A stretch of DNA of 26,176 bases from an uncultured Clostridia bacterium (GCA_937901125.1 CALCGT010000005.1:1-26176); one strand, 5' to 3'; shown: positions 4,053-11,963, counted from the first letter of the stretch. Numbers and translations are program-made. Notes: generated by a model not told the origin, from the sequence alone.

Positions 4053-4149
4053 CCCTTCCACCTCCTGTCAACCCTTGCAAAAATGATAAGACAAAAACAA
4101 GCTGCTGTTCATCAAGCGTTGAAAGCATCGTAATAATTCGGTCAATCAT
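4033..4149 (-). CDS. very small hypothetical protein, 38 aa
   Basis: The product starts MIDRIITMLSTLDEQQLVFVLSFLQ and is largely one amphipathic helix pair with a glycine-rich tail. A GGGGGTG site lies 5 nt before the ATG. The last 20 bp overlap the next gene, whose Shine-Dalgarno sequence lies inside this frame. Short MxxRIIxMLxxLDxxxL proteins of this type are common in the control regions of Firmicutes elements, and no function is assigned to them. It may serve mainly to couple translation of the excisionase-like gene. Confidence 0.5.
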   Translation of the reverse strand: MIDRIITMLSTLDEQQLVFVLSFLQGLTGGGRDGNQGK

Positions 4150-4197
4150 ATTATCACCCCCGTATTTCAAAAAACAAATAGAAAAACCGCCACTTTT

Positions 4198-4368
4198 TTA
4201 TTGTTCGGTGGTCTGGTCGATATATTTGTCGGCTTTTGGCTTGTGACCCATTCTAAACGGAAAAAGCTGGCATTTTTCAACAGGACAAAGGCGTGCTTCT
4301 TTGATGCTGTCCCCAGAACAAGATAAACATTTTTTTCTAATCGCCTGTAAAGGTGTGATTTTCTCCAT
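4198..4368 (-). CDS. small cysteine-rich (zinc-ribbon-like) element protein, 56 aa
   Basis: The frame begins MEKITPLQAIRKKCLSCSGD and carries CLSC, then LCPVEKCQLFPFRMGHKP: a Cys-x2-Cys with a Cys-x4-Cys partner, fit for one zinc ion. This TPLxAIRKKCxxC...CPxxxCxLxPFRxG pattern is widespread in Firmicutes phages and integrative elements without a proven role. GGAGG lies 8 nt upstream of the ATG. The gene starts 4 bp after the stop of the XRE gene, so they form one transcript. It is too short to rise above other frames by length, but the motif makes it convincing. Confidence 0.75.
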   Translation of the reverse strand: MEKITPLQAIRKKCLSCSGDSIKEARLCPVEKCQLFPFRMGHKPKADKYIDQTTEQ

Positions 4369-4371
4369 GTG

Positions 4372-4572
4372 TCATTCCTCCTTTTCGATTAAATCTTCTA
4401 CCCGTACGCCTAACGCTGCCGCAATGCTGCCCGCCGTAGCAGGTTTGCAGGAGAAACCCTTGATAATGCGGCGGTATGTTTGGTACTGGATGCCTGCCGC
4501 TTCACAAAGCCCGTAGGCATTCAAACAGGCGTTTGCCATGGCAAGTGTTAATTTTTGTTCGTTTAATTTCAT
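4372..4572 (-). CDS. small XRE-family (Cro-like) repressor, 66 aa
   Basis: Almost the whole protein is one five-helix Cro/CI domain: LTLAMANACLNAYGLCEAAG, then IQYQTYRRIIKG as recognition helix region, then TAGSIAAALGVRVEDLIEKE. AGGAGAG precedes the ATG. It heads the minus-strand run of excisionase-like and Rep-like genes, and lies divergent from a second XRE gene at 4755 across a 182 bp control region with two 18 bp palindromes. By analogy with phage switches, one of the two would favour the integrated state and the other excision or replication. Which is which cannot be read from the sequence. Confidence 0.85.
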   Translation of the reverse strand: MKLNEQKLTLAMANACLNAYGLCEAAGIQYQTYRRIIKGFSCKPATAGSIAAALGVRVEDLIEKEE

Positions 4573-4595
4573 TTCTTCACTCTCCTTTTTATTGA

Positions 4596-4686
4596 CAGCT
4601 TTTTATAAAGCTGATATTATAATTTTGACAGATTGAAATAAAGCTGCTATTGATATGATGTTATCAGATTGTTTTCAATCTGTCAA
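4596..4686. promoter_or_regulatory. divergent control region with paired 18 bp operators
   Basis: There are two palindromes of the same architecture: CAGCTTT-TTAT-AAAGCTG (4596-4613) and CAGATTG-TTTT-CAATCTG (4665-4682). An extra AAAGCTG half-site lies at 4640-4646. A 14 bp perfect inverted repeat (TTGACAGATTGAAA at 4625-4638 with its complement at 4673-4686) contains a -35 hexamer TTGACA. The two arm types suggest two repressors competing at a divergent promoter pair. Confidence 0.75.
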
Positions 4687-4754
4687 TTGGTTATTTTATT
4701 TTTCTTGTTATCCTTATGTTGAATATGTTATATTTGACATGAGGTGGTAATAGC

Positions 4755-5192
4755 ATGAGTGAAAATAATATAATTGGTAATCGCATTAGAGAAATTCGCA
4801 AGCAAAGAGGTTTGACACAGAAAGCCCTTGGAGAACTGTGTGGGATTGCTGAACCTAATATAAGAAAATATGAACTTGGAAAGCAAAACCCTAAATATGG
4901 GACATTATTTAAAATTGCGGATGCTTTAAAAGTGCCTTATGATTATTTGATCTTTGGTGAAGATAATCCGTATAAAGAAATGGATTTAGAAAAGATGATT
5001 TGGTCTATTATTGATGAACTTCAAAATAGAGCAGAATCTTTAATAGATCATACCTATTCTGAGGATATTACGCAGACAATTAAAAACCTTCTTTATAACT
5101 TTTTGCAGCTTAATAATGCAGGACGAGAAAAGATTTTTGAACGCATTGAAGAATTGCTCGAAATGCCAAAATACACAGAAAAAAAAGAATAA
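4755..5192 (+). CDS. XRE-family transcriptional regulator, 145 aa
   Basis: The N-terminal Cro/CI helix-turn-helix (about 7-62) shows IREIRKQRGLTQKALGELCGIAEPNIRKYELGKQNPKYGTLFKIADALKVPYDYLI, with the usual GLTQ and YE-G-Q-P positions. The C-terminal ~75 residues are acidic and helical and probably dimerise; they carry no LexA/CI peptidase motif. A GAGGTGG site sits 7 nt upstream of the ATG. It is divergent from the small XRE gene and upstream of the integrase, the standard place for the maintenance repressor of an integrative element. With no autocleavage domain, induction would need an antirepressor or a protease. Confidence 0.88.
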   Translation: MSENNIIGNRIREIRKQRGLTQKALGELCGIAEPNIRKYELGKQNPKYGTLFKIADALKVPYDYLIFGEDNPYKEMDLEKMIWSIIDELQNRAESLIDHTYSEDITQTIKNLLYNFLQLNNAGREKIFERIEELLEMPKYTEKKE

Positions 5193-5194
5193 AA

Positions 5195-5225
5195 AAGCCC
5201 TCCTGCATAGGCTGCGGGAAGGCTT
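5195..5225 (+). other. stem-loop between regulator and integrase
   Basis: AAGCC (5195-5199) pairs with GGCTT (5221-5225), enclosing CCTGCA/TGCGGG. No T-tract follows, so it is more likely a leader structure of the integrase mRNA or an RNA-stability hairpin than a terminator. Confidence 0.45.
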
Positions 5226-5318
5226 GCGGCGGCTTGTGCGTCACCATCTAACAAAACCAGTATAGCACAGACCGCCCGATCTTTCTACAACCTATGAGAA
5301 AAAGGGGGTTTTATTTTT

Positions 5319-6374
5319 ATGCCTGTTTATAAGAACGAGGAAAGAAATACCTGGTACACCAGTTTTTATTATACCGACTGGACAGGGCAGCGGAAACGGA
5401 AAAAGAAAGAGGGTTTCGCATTAAAGCGGGATGCACAGGAGTATGAGCGGGAATATATCAAGAAACACTCTGGAAGTTGTGAAATGTCTTTTCGCAGTAT
5501 GTGTGAATTATACCTTGAAGATGCAAAAAACCACTTGAAGCCCACTTCTTACAGGGTAAAGAAGAATATCATAGACAACCTGATTCTTCCGCAGATTGGG
5601 GAAATGCCTATCAACGAAATAACCCCGAATACACTTAGGCAGTTTAATAATCAGCTTTTAAAGAGTGACAAAGAGTATAGTACGCTTTATTTGAGCAAGG
5701 TAAACGGGCAAATATCCTGCGTGTTTACCTTTGCCGTAAGATATTATAACCTTACTTCTAACCCCTGCAAGATTTATTCCAGCCCCAGCGGGACAAAGAA
5801 AGCTGATATTCAATTTTGGACGCTGCAAGATTTTAAGAAGTTTATACAGGAAGTAGAGGGGATAGATTATAAAACCGCTTTTGAGGTTCTTTTCTGGACA
5901 GGTATGCGAAACGGGGAAATGCTGGCGTTAAATGTGGGGGATGTTGATTTTAAACACAATCGCATTACCATCAATAAAAACTATGCGAAGCTGGACAATG
6001 AAGAATTGATTCTGACACCGAAAACAAAGAAAAGTAAGCGGGTTGTAGATATCCCGCCTTTCCTTGCAGAGCATATCAGGGAATATATTTCCCATATTTA
6101 TGATTGTTCCAATGATACAAGGCTTTTTTCTATGAGCCGCCCTGCGCTGCGGCTGCATCTGAATGAAGCGGCAGAAAGGGCAGGAGTGAAGAAAATAAGG
6201 CTGCATGATTTAAGACACTCTCATGCGTCCTTGCTTATCGAATTAGGGTTTCAACCGCTTATCGTTGCCGATAGGCTAGGGCATGAAAACGTCAAGACTA
6301 CTTTGGAAACATACGCCCACCTTTACCCCCATAAGCAAAGTACTGTTTGTGAGAAGCTGGAAACACTACAATAA
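5319..6374 (+). CDS. int: tyrosine recombinase, phage/Tn916-type integrase, 351 aa
   Basis: It has three domains: an N-terminal arm-binding AP2-like part (about 1-50, WYTSFYYTDWTGQRKRKKKEGF), a core-binding domain (about 55-155) and a catalytic domain (about 165-345). Active-site residues are Arg197 in TGMRNGE, Lys235 in TPKTKKSKR, His296 and Arg299 in HDLRHSHAS, His322 in RLGHENV and nucleophile Tyr332 in TLETYAHLYP, so it is complete. GAAAAAGGGGG lies before the ATG. It joins the element to the chromosome at an att site, presumably just past its own stop, where the plasmid-like region gives way to yebC. The excisionase-like gene at 3861 is its likely directionality factor. Confidence 0.95.
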   Translation: MPVYKNEERNTWYTSFYYTDWTGQRKRKKKEGFALKRDAQEYEREYIKKHSGSCEMSFRSMCELYLEDAKNHLKPTSYRVKKNIIDNLILPQIGEMPINEITPNTLRQFNNQLLKSDKEYSTLYLSKVNGQISCVFTFAVRYYNLTSNPCKIYSSPSGTKKADIQFWTLQDFKKFIQEVEGIDYKTAFEVLFWTGMRNGEMLALNVGDVDFKHNRITINKNYAKLDNEELILTPKTKKSKRVVDIPPFLAEHIREYISHIYDCSNDTRLFSMSRPALRLHLNEAAERAGVKKIRLHDLRHSHASLLIELGFQPLIVADRLGHENVKTTLETYAHLYPHKQSTVCEKLETLQ

Positions 6375-6380
6375 TATAAT

Positions 6381-6397
6381 GGTACGTTTTTGGTACG
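6381..6397. other. candidate right attachment repeat or integrase arm site
   Basis: Two GGTACG hexamers 11 bp apart (6381 and 6392) lie between the integrase stop and the yebC terminator. The 17 bp stretch resembles 78-94 at 14 of 17 positions. Its position at the integrase end fits attR or an arm-type site. Confidence 0.4.
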
Positions 6398-6410
6398 ATT
6401 CAAAAAAAAT

Positions 6411-6455
6411 AAACCGTTGGAAATGCTGATTTTAAGCACTTCCAGCGGTTTTTGT
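6411..6455. terminator. bidirectional terminator between int and yebC
   Basis: AAACCGTTGGAA (6411-6422) pairs with TTCCAGCGGTTT (6440-6451), with inner TGCT/AGCA. A T-run follows on the plus strand and an A-run precedes it, so the hairpin serves both converging genes. Confidence 0.9.
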
Positions 6456-6457
6456 TT

Positions 6458-7186
6458 TTATTCGTCCCAGTTGTGGTAAGTATTCTGAACGTCGTCGTCA
6501 TCATCCAGCAGATCCAGCAGTTTATTCATCTTCTTGATATCTTCTTCGGATGTCAGTTCTGTATATGTCTGGGGGATCATAGTTACTTCTGCACTTGCCA
6601 TAGGGATGCCTGCAGCTTCCAGTGCTTCACGAACTGCGGAGAAATCATCAGGAGCTGTTGTGATTTCGTAGCTGTCTTCTTCTGCTGCAAAGTCATCTGC
6701 ACCAGCATCCAGAGCGACCATCATCAGTTCTTCTTCATCCATAACCACTTCTTCTTTATCGATCACGATCAGACCTTTTTCATCAAACATGAAGGATACA
6801 CAGCCGCTGTTACCCATATTGCCGCCGCCTTTATTGAATGCGTTTCTTACATTGGCTGCTGCACGGTTTCTGTTATCTGTCAGCACTTCTACGATGACAG
6901 CTACGCCATTGGGGCCATAGCCTTCGTATGTTACCAGTTCGTATTCTACGCCTTCTTCATTACCAGCCGCTTTTTTGATACTTCTGTCGATGGTATCGTT
7001 AGGCATGTTGTTGGCTTTACATTTTGCGATAACGTCACGCAGCTTGCCGTTTACAGCAGGATCGGGACCGCCGGCTTTGACTGCCACCTGGATTTCTCTG
7101 CCCAGCATCGTGAAGATTTTACCCTTCTTCGCATCGTTTTTTTCTTTTTTATGTTTGATATTTGCAAACTTAGAATGTCCTGACAT
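6458..7186 (-). CDS. yebC: YebC/PmpR family protein (TACO1 family), 242 aa
   Basis: The full-length family member opens with MSGHSKFANIKHKKEKNDAKKG and continues through the ANNMPNDTIDRSIKKAAG block. It ends in an acidic aspartate run, as usual. Family members were long annotated as transcription regulators (PmpR). More recent work links YebC and its relatives to relief of ribosome stalling, including at proline stretches, and that role would act on ribosomes in the cytoplasm. GAGGAGGG lies before the ATG, and TTGAAT-17-TAAAAT (7248-7220) forms a promoter. It is chromosomal, and the integrative element ends just past its terminator without cutting the frame. Confidence 0.95.
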   Translation of the reverse strand: MSGHSKFANIKHKKEKNDAKKGKIFTMLGREIQVAVKAGGPDPAVNGKLRDVIAKCKANNMPNDTIDRSIKKAAGNEEGVEYELVTYEGYGPNGVAVIVEVLTDNRNRAAANVRNAFNKGGGNMGNSGCVSFMFDEKGLIVIDKEEVVMDEEELMMVALDAGADDFAAEEDSYEITTAPDDFSAVREALEAAGIPMASAEVTMIPQTYTELTSEEDIKKMNKLLDLLDDDDDVQNTYHNWDE

Positions 7187-7219
7187 TAGGAACCCTCCTC
7201 AATAAAATTTCATCAAAAT

Positions 7220-7248
7220 ATTTTATCATTATTTCAAGCAGAATTCAA
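7220..7248 (-). promoter_or_regulatory. yebC promoter
   Basis: On the minus strand TTGAAT (7248-7243) and TAAAAT (7225-7220) are separated by 17 bp, upstream of the yebC ribosome site. Confidence 0.6.
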
Positions 7249-7306
7249 GGAAAATCGAGATATAATCCCTGTTTTCCCCAGAATTCCTCCTGGAAACAGC
7301 TTGATT

Positions 7307-7840
7307 TTAAACATCTTCTTTTTCGTAGGGGAAAAATTCTGTCAAGAAATTTTTCTGATGCAGAGCTTCTTCGATCTCATCCAAAATATCTTCGCTTTCG
7401 GCGGAAACGTGGTGAAAATGATAACCGGAAGTAACGTTCAGCAGAGGAGAAGATTTCCCGGATTTTAGATGGACCATAAAAGCCTGTACATCTCTGCGGT
7501 TTTTGATATTCAGAGGAGCAGAGACCTTTCCATAAACCCGGTGATTCACCATGACATCCAGAATATAGCCGCCCAGATCAACAATGGTCTTCAGTTCTTC
7601 CTCTGTACGGGCTTCATCATGGCAAACCTTGAACAGACGTACGGTTTCTTTTGGCTCATCCAGAAGATAGCCCCGAGCGGTTGCCAGAATAGAATGACCT
7701 TCTGTACGCAGCAGAGCAATATCCTGTACGATCACCTGACGGCTGACACCCATTGCATTCCCCAAGGCACCGCCGGAAAGGGGTGTAGAGGATTCCTTCA
7801 TTAATTCTAAAATTTTTTTGCGTCGTTCTGCGCCAGTCAT
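7307..7840 (-). CDS. niaR: NiaR-type NAD biosynthesis repressor (HTH plus 3H domain), 177 aa
   Basis: An N-terminal winged helix-turn-helix of the DeoR/BirA type (about 1-60, RKKILELMKESSTPLSGGALGNAMGVSRQVIVQDI) precedes a 3H domain. That domain shows CHDEARTEEEL, VNHRVYG and YHFHHV, the histidine positions that give it its name and bind metal and nicotinate. NiaR represses NAD synthesis and niacin uptake genes when nicotinate is plentiful. The start at 7840 is chosen for its GAGGTGA site; the longest frame adds 14 unlikely residues. No nad or niaP gene is in the window, so its targets lie elsewhere. A TGAC/GTCA palindrome in its leader may be autoregulatory. Confidence 0.9.
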   Translation of the reverse strand: MTGAERRKKILELMKESSTPLSGGALGNAMGVSRQVIVQDIALLRTEGHSILATARGYLLDEPKETVRLFKVCHDEARTEEELKTIVDLGGYILDVMVNHRVYGKVSAPLNIKNRRDVQAFMVHLKSGKSSPLLNVTSGYHFHHVSAESEDILDEIEEALHQKNFLTEFFPYEKEDV

Positions 7841-7865
7841 TCTGACTTCACCTCTATTTTCATCA

Positions 7866-7879
7866 ATGACAAAAGTCAT
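7866..7879. promoter_or_regulatory. palindrome ATGAC-AAAA-GTCAT in the niaR leader
   Basis: This perfect 5+4+5 inverted repeat lies between the niaR -10 region and its ribosome site. The position suits an autorepressor operator. Confidence 0.4.
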
Positions 7880-7916
7880 CATTCGTTTTTTCTATATTAT
7901 TTAGGCATTCTTTTTT

Positions 7917-7946
7917 ATTCTAAACTACTCTTTATCCCTTTGTCAA
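7917..7946 (-). promoter_or_regulatory. niaR promoter
   Basis: On the minus strand a perfect TTGACA (7946-7941) lies 18 bp before TAGAAT (7922-7917). Confidence 0.6.
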
Positions 7947-7962
7947 ATCTTATCAGAGCAGA

Positions 7963-9622
7963 TCAAGAGATTCCTTTCCACAGCAGTACAGCAGCGGCAC
8001 AGTTGGGCAGATACAGCACTTTTTCCACGGAAATATCCATATTGGACAAAAGCAGTTCATATTCACCTGCAGGGAGGGGAAGGGATTGGGCTTCTGTGCC
8101 ATAGTTGGCAGTAGCTAAGATTTTTTGCCTATTTTCTGGGTTGATGTGCCAATAAGCCAGAATGTGGTATTTCGTTTCAAAGGCAGGAATGAAATCGCCA
8201 TAAACGAAGGTATCCACATAAGCAGGGGCTTTTCGCAGGGCAATTAGTCTACGATAATATTGCAGAACAGAATCTTTACGGGTTTCCTGTTCAGCGGCGT
8301 TGATTTTTTTGTAATTGGGATTCACTACCAGCCATGGCTTGCCTGTGGAAAAGCCTGCATGTTCTGCTGCGCTCCACTGCATGGGCGTTCGGGCGTTGTC
8401 CCGGCTGTTTTCCCAACAACTCTGCAAGGCTTGGGATTGGCTGCAGCCGCTGTCCAGTGCCAGCTGATATTGGTCAAGGGTATTGATATCGTTGTATTCA
8501 TCAATGCTGCTTCTGCGGCAATTGGTTATGCCAAGTTCCTGTCCCTGATAGAGAAAAGGGATGCCCCGCAGCAGCAGGGAAGTGGTTTCCAGCATTTTTT
8601 TGCCAGCTTCATTTTGGACATAGTCCGGCAGAAAGCGGCTTGCCCCTCTGGGTTCGTCGTGGTTTTCAATAATATTGGCAAGAAAACCAATGGGCAGCAA
8701 AGATGGTTTCTCTCCAGCTGTCGAAGGAAATGGCTTTGCATCATACCAGCCATGTTCTCCACAGGTCAATTTTTGGGCACTCAAATCAAACATAGTGGAA
8801 AAATAACCATTTTCCCCAACAAAAGCTTGCAATTCAGCGGGTTGCATATGAAAAACCCCGCCAACGGTAAAGGCATCGTATTTTGCAAACGTTTCCTGTT
8901 TTAATTCCTGCAAAAGTGTGCCAATGTCCCAGGCCTGTTCGATCATCTTGCAGACGGCAATGCGCCATCAGGGTCGTCAGGTTCATAAGAAAGAAAGCCG
9001 GGGCTCTTTTAATGTTGATGATGGCATCGATGCGGAAGCCTGCCAACCCTTGTTCCAGCCACCAGTTCACCATATCGTAAATTTTTCGGCGCAGGGCAGG
9101 ATTTTCCTAATTCAAATCGGTCTGTTCTTTGGCAAAGCTGTGCAGATAGAATTTGTCAGTGCCGGGAATTGGCTCCCATGTGCTGCCGCCGAAATAGCCC
9201 CGGTAATTGCTGGGCGGCTGTCCGTCCTTGCCTTTGACGAAATAGAAATAGGAAGCTTCTTCGCCATCAGGGTTGGCCAGAACTTTTTGGAACCACTCAT
9301 GCTGGTCGGAACAATGGTTTACTACCAAATCCATGATAAGGTACATACCCCTCCGTTTGGTTTCAGCCAGCAGCTCATCAAATTCCTCCATGGTGCCGAA
9401 TTCCGCTGCGATACTGTAATAATCGGAAATGTCATATCCCTGATCCACGAAAGGGGATTGATAGATAGGGGACAGCCAGAGGATATCCACGCCGAGAGCC
9501 TGTAGGTAGTCCAGCTTGGAAAGTATCCCTTTCAGGTCGCCGATACCGTCTCCGTTGGAATCACAAAAACTTTTAGGATAAATTTGATAGGAAATTTTAT
9601 CATGAAACCATTTTTTTATCAT
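7963..9622 (-). pseudogene. GH13 oligo-1,6-glucosidase/alpha-glucosidase, broken by stop, two frameshifts and loss of the acid/base Glu
   Basis: Together the pieces make a near full-length GH13_31 enzyme, which releases glucose from alpha-1,6 or alpha-1,4 oligosaccharides. The N-part keeps ISYQIYPKSFCDSNGDGIGDLKG and MDLVVNHCSD. Lesions follow in order. TAG at 9107-9109 stands where the family has TGG (TDLN-W-ENPAL). A one-base loss at about 8988-9005 is seen by the switch to YEPDDPDGALP. A second one-base loss lies at about 8941-8952. The nucleophile Asp (GFRIDAI) and NHDEPRGASRF survive, but the general acid/base Glu of FTVGEV is Gly (GTTGGCGGGGTT). Several independent hits argue for a decayed gene rather than sequencing error. 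NiaR is next downstream. Confidence 0.88.
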
Positions 9623-9662
9623 AGCAATTTCCTCCGGAATATCATTTTTTCATAAGAGAATG

Positions 9663-9677
9663 ATTTGTATACGAAAT
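9663..9677. promoter_or_regulatory. ATTTGTATACGAAAT operator-like palindrome
   Basis: This near-palindrome lies about 40 bp upstream of the glucosidase start. TTGTATA-type arms are known for sugar-responsive GntR/TreR repressors. It is probably a fossil of the sugar control of the broken gene. Confidence 0.35.
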
Positions 9678-9723
9678 GTATTTCTGTGATGGAAAAATGT
9701 TTTCGAAAAAAAGACAAAAGCTA

Positions 9724-9751
9724 TTGACAAGTGGAATTTTCATGATAAAAT
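9724..9751 (+). promoter_or_regulatory. hom promoter
   Basis: A perfect TTGACA (9724-9729) lies 16 bp before TAAAAT (9746-9751). A CACTTGT direct repeat follows in the leader near 9760-9779; its role is unknown. Confidence 0.6.
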
Positions 9752-9815
9752 CTTAATATCACTTGTGAAAGACACTTGTATTTTTTAGAATCAGGATATC
9801 GACGGAGGAAAAAAT

Positions 9816-11114
9816 ATGGAGCAGATCGTTAGAAAAATCGCCCTGCTGGGCATGGGCACAGTTGGCGGCGGTGTATATAAGATTATTGAAAATCAAAAGG
9901 ATGAAATGCCTTTCAAGATAGGCGCAAGGCTGGAAGTGGCAAGGGTTTTGGTACGCAACAAGGCGAAATATGCCGATGCTGTTCCTGGGGAAAAACTGAC
10001 AGATCAATTTGAAGATGTCATCAATGACGACAGTATCGATATTGTCGTAGAAGTGATGGGCGGCATCGAACCTGCCCGCACTTATATTACAGAAGCGCTG
10101 AAAAAAGGTAAGCATGTAGTGACAGCAAATAAAGACCTGATGGCGATGCATGGACATGAATTGCTGGAAACTGCGGCGGCAAATCACTGCGATCTGCTGT
10201 TTGAGGCAGCTGTTGCCGGCGGTATTCCCATTATCCGTCCTTTGAAGCAGTGTCTGGCAGGCAACAATATCACGGAAGTGATGGGGATTATTAACGGTAC
10301 CACAAACTTTATCCTGACAAAAATGGAAGAAGAGGGGATGGACTTCAAAGAAGCCCTGCAGTTGGCAACCGATTTGGGCTATGCGGAAGCAGATCCTACG
10401 GCGGATGTGGAAGGCTATGATGCAGGACGTAAGATTGCCATTATGGCATCCATCGCCTTTAATACGCCTGTAACCTTCAACGATGTTTTCACAGAAGGTA
10501 TTACAAAAATCACAGCAAAGGATATGCGCTATGCTCAGGAATTGGGCTGCACCATCAAGCTGCTGGGTATCGCAAAGAATACAGAGAATGGTATTGAAGT
10601 GAAGGTGCATCCTACTTTGATCCCCGAACGTCATCCTCTGGCAGCGGTAAATGATGCATTCAATGCGGTACTTGTCCATGGTGATGCGATGGATGATGCC
10701 ATGTTCTATGGCCGTGGCGCAGGTGCCATGCCCACAGGCAGTGCTGTTGTAGGTGATATCATGGATGTGGCGAGAAATATGCTGTTTCACTGCAATGGCC
10801 GTATCGGCTGCAGTTGCTATAAAGAACTGCCTATCAAAAAAATTGGTGATGCAAAGAGCAGTTACTATATTCGTATGAATTTGGAAGACAGGGCTGGAAC
10901 GTTAGCATCTATGGCAAGTGTATTTGCAAGCAATAATGTAAGTATTTCCATTCTGCTGCAGAAAGCAACTATGGGCGATACAGCGGAAATCGTTATTGTG
11001 ACCCATGAAGTTGAAGAAAAGAGATTTAGAGATGCCATGACAGTACTTTCTTCTATGTCTATGGTGAAAGAAATTTGTTCCATCATCCGTGTATATCAGT
11101 TGGGTAATGCATGA
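9816..11114 (+). CDS. hom: homoserine dehydrogenase with C-terminal ACT domain, 432 aa
   Basis: It reduces aspartate-4-semialdehyde to homoserine with NAD(P)H, the branch point to threonine, methionine and isoleucine. The Rossmann start ALLGMGTVGGGV holds the dinucleotide loop (Gly12, Gly14, Gly17), and TANKDL carries Lys106. The catalytic domain shows IINGTTNFIL, LGYAEADPTADVEGYDAGRK (Asp202 and Lys206 at the substrate site) and the PTGSAVVGD segment. A C-terminal ACT domain (about 355-430, YYIRMNLEDRAGTLASMASVF) should give feedback control by threonine. GGAGG lies 7 nt before the ATG. No thrB or thrC follows; it is a single-gene unit ended by the hairpin at 11133. Confidence 0.96.
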   Translation: MEQIVRKIALLGMGTVGGGVYKIIENQKDEMPFKIGARLEVARVLVRNKAKYADAVPGEKLTDQFEDVINDDSIDIVVEVMGGIEPARTYITEALKKGKHVVTANKDLMAMHGHELLETAAANHCDLLFEAAVAGGIPIIRPLKQCLAGNNITEVMGIINGTTNFILTKMEEEGMDFKEALQLATDLGYAEADPTADVEGYDAGRKIAIMASIAFNTPVTFNDVFTEGITKITAKDMRYAQELGCTIKLLGIAKNTENGIEVKVHPTLIPERHPLAAVNDAFNAVLVHGDAMDDAMFYGRGAGAMPTGSAVVGDIMDVARNMLFHCNGRIGCSCYKELPIKKIGDAKSSYYIRMNLEDRAGTLASMASVFASNNVSISILLQKATMGDTAEIVIVTHEVEEKRFRDAMTVLSSMSMVKEICSIIRVYQLGNA

Positions 11115-11132
11115 TAAATCAGGAAGAATTAG

Positions 11133-11162
11133 AGCAAGGGTAGAAATATCCTTGCTTTTTTA
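11133..11162 (+). terminator. hom terminator
   Basis: AGCAAGG (11133-11139) pairs with CCTTGCT (11150-11156), followed by a T-run, just past the hom stop codon. Confidence 0.85.
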
Positions 11163-11246
11163 TTGGGAATTTGTTAAGAATGTAGAATGACATTTATCAT
11201 GCAGGGGTGGTATGATATACGATGAAGAAGAAGGGGGAAAAGAGAC

Positions 11247-11963
11247 ATGAAATATTTTACAAAAGAATGGTATGCAGCCTGCGGTGTCGTGGGGTATCAT
11301 TTGAATATGCAGGTATCCAAAAACGCAGAAACATTTTCCGAAGAATATTATCATGACCTGTATCTGCGCCGTCGTCGTGCTTTTGTGAAAGAAAGAAAAG
11401 AAGAGGAAAAAAATCATGCTTCTTTCAATAAGGCAGCAACAGAGGCTGAATTCCAGTCTACCCATGAAAATATCGTAAGATCCATGCAGGAAAGACTGCC
11501 AAAGGAAATTCTGGAACAGGTGGCAGACGTACGCATACTGGCATTGGATATCGCGACAAAAGAAGTTAGACAGCATTTGAAGGAAATCTGTGAAAAAAAT
11601 GAAAAACAGATGAATGCAATGCTGAAAGAATACTGGGAAACATATTGTCCTACTGTGAAAGAAGCTGTAGGTGAAGAAATCCAGAAGGAATTTAATTTCC
11701 ATGACAGCCGAATTACAGCGGTGGAAATGAAAGATAACCAGCTTGCGTTCAAAATGGAGCCTTGCTTTTCTGATGTAAAGAAAGTCATTTTCAAGAATTA
11801 TAAGATCTTGGAACAGGATGGCTATATGCTGGGGGCTGATTGGCTCTATCAGGAAGTGCATCCCGTAGAAGGCGGCAATGAATATCATGGTCTGCTGTGG
11901 AAAAACAACGGCAAAGTGGGTTATCTGACGATTTTCGCAGAAGAAATCGAATTTATCAAATAA
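11247..11963 (+). CDS. DUF4085-like protein of unknown function, 238 aa
   Basis: It opens MKYFTKEWYAACGVVGYH, the signature I associate with DUF4085. A long charged helical middle follows (about 40-145, rich in Lys and Glu, with RRRRAFVKERKEEEKNH). The C-terminal half is more beta-like and begins FNFHDSRITAVEMKDNQL; the FHD motif near residue 152 is typical of these proteins. It has no signal peptide or membrane span, so it is cytoplasmic. AAGGGGG lies upstream, with a TATGAT -10 near 11209. It is a single-gene unit between two good terminators. The family role is unknown, and the domain name is recalled, not searched. Confidence 0.7.
   Translation: MKYFTKEWYAACGVVGYHLNMQVSKNAETFSEEYYHDLYLRRRRAFVKERKEEEKNHASFNKAATEAEFQSTHENIVRSMQERLPKEILEQVADVRILALDIATKEVRQHLKEICEKNEKQMNAMLKEYWETYCPTVKEAVGEEIQKEFNFHDSRITAVEMKDNQLAFKMEPCFSDVKKVIFKNYKILEQDGYMLGADWLYQEVHPVEGGNEYHGLLWKNNGKVGYLTIFAEEIEFIK

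Noticed and set aside
9730..9815. Threonine or methionine riboswitch/attenuator ahead of hom
   Set aside because: The leader is under 70 nt, without a terminator hairpin, T-box sequence or S-box features. Only a short CACTTGT repeat is seen.
9759..10790. 343-codon minus-strand frame opposite hom
   Set aside because: It is a shadow of a clearly assigned homoserine dehydrogenase, with His/Cys/Phe-rich content and no start signals.
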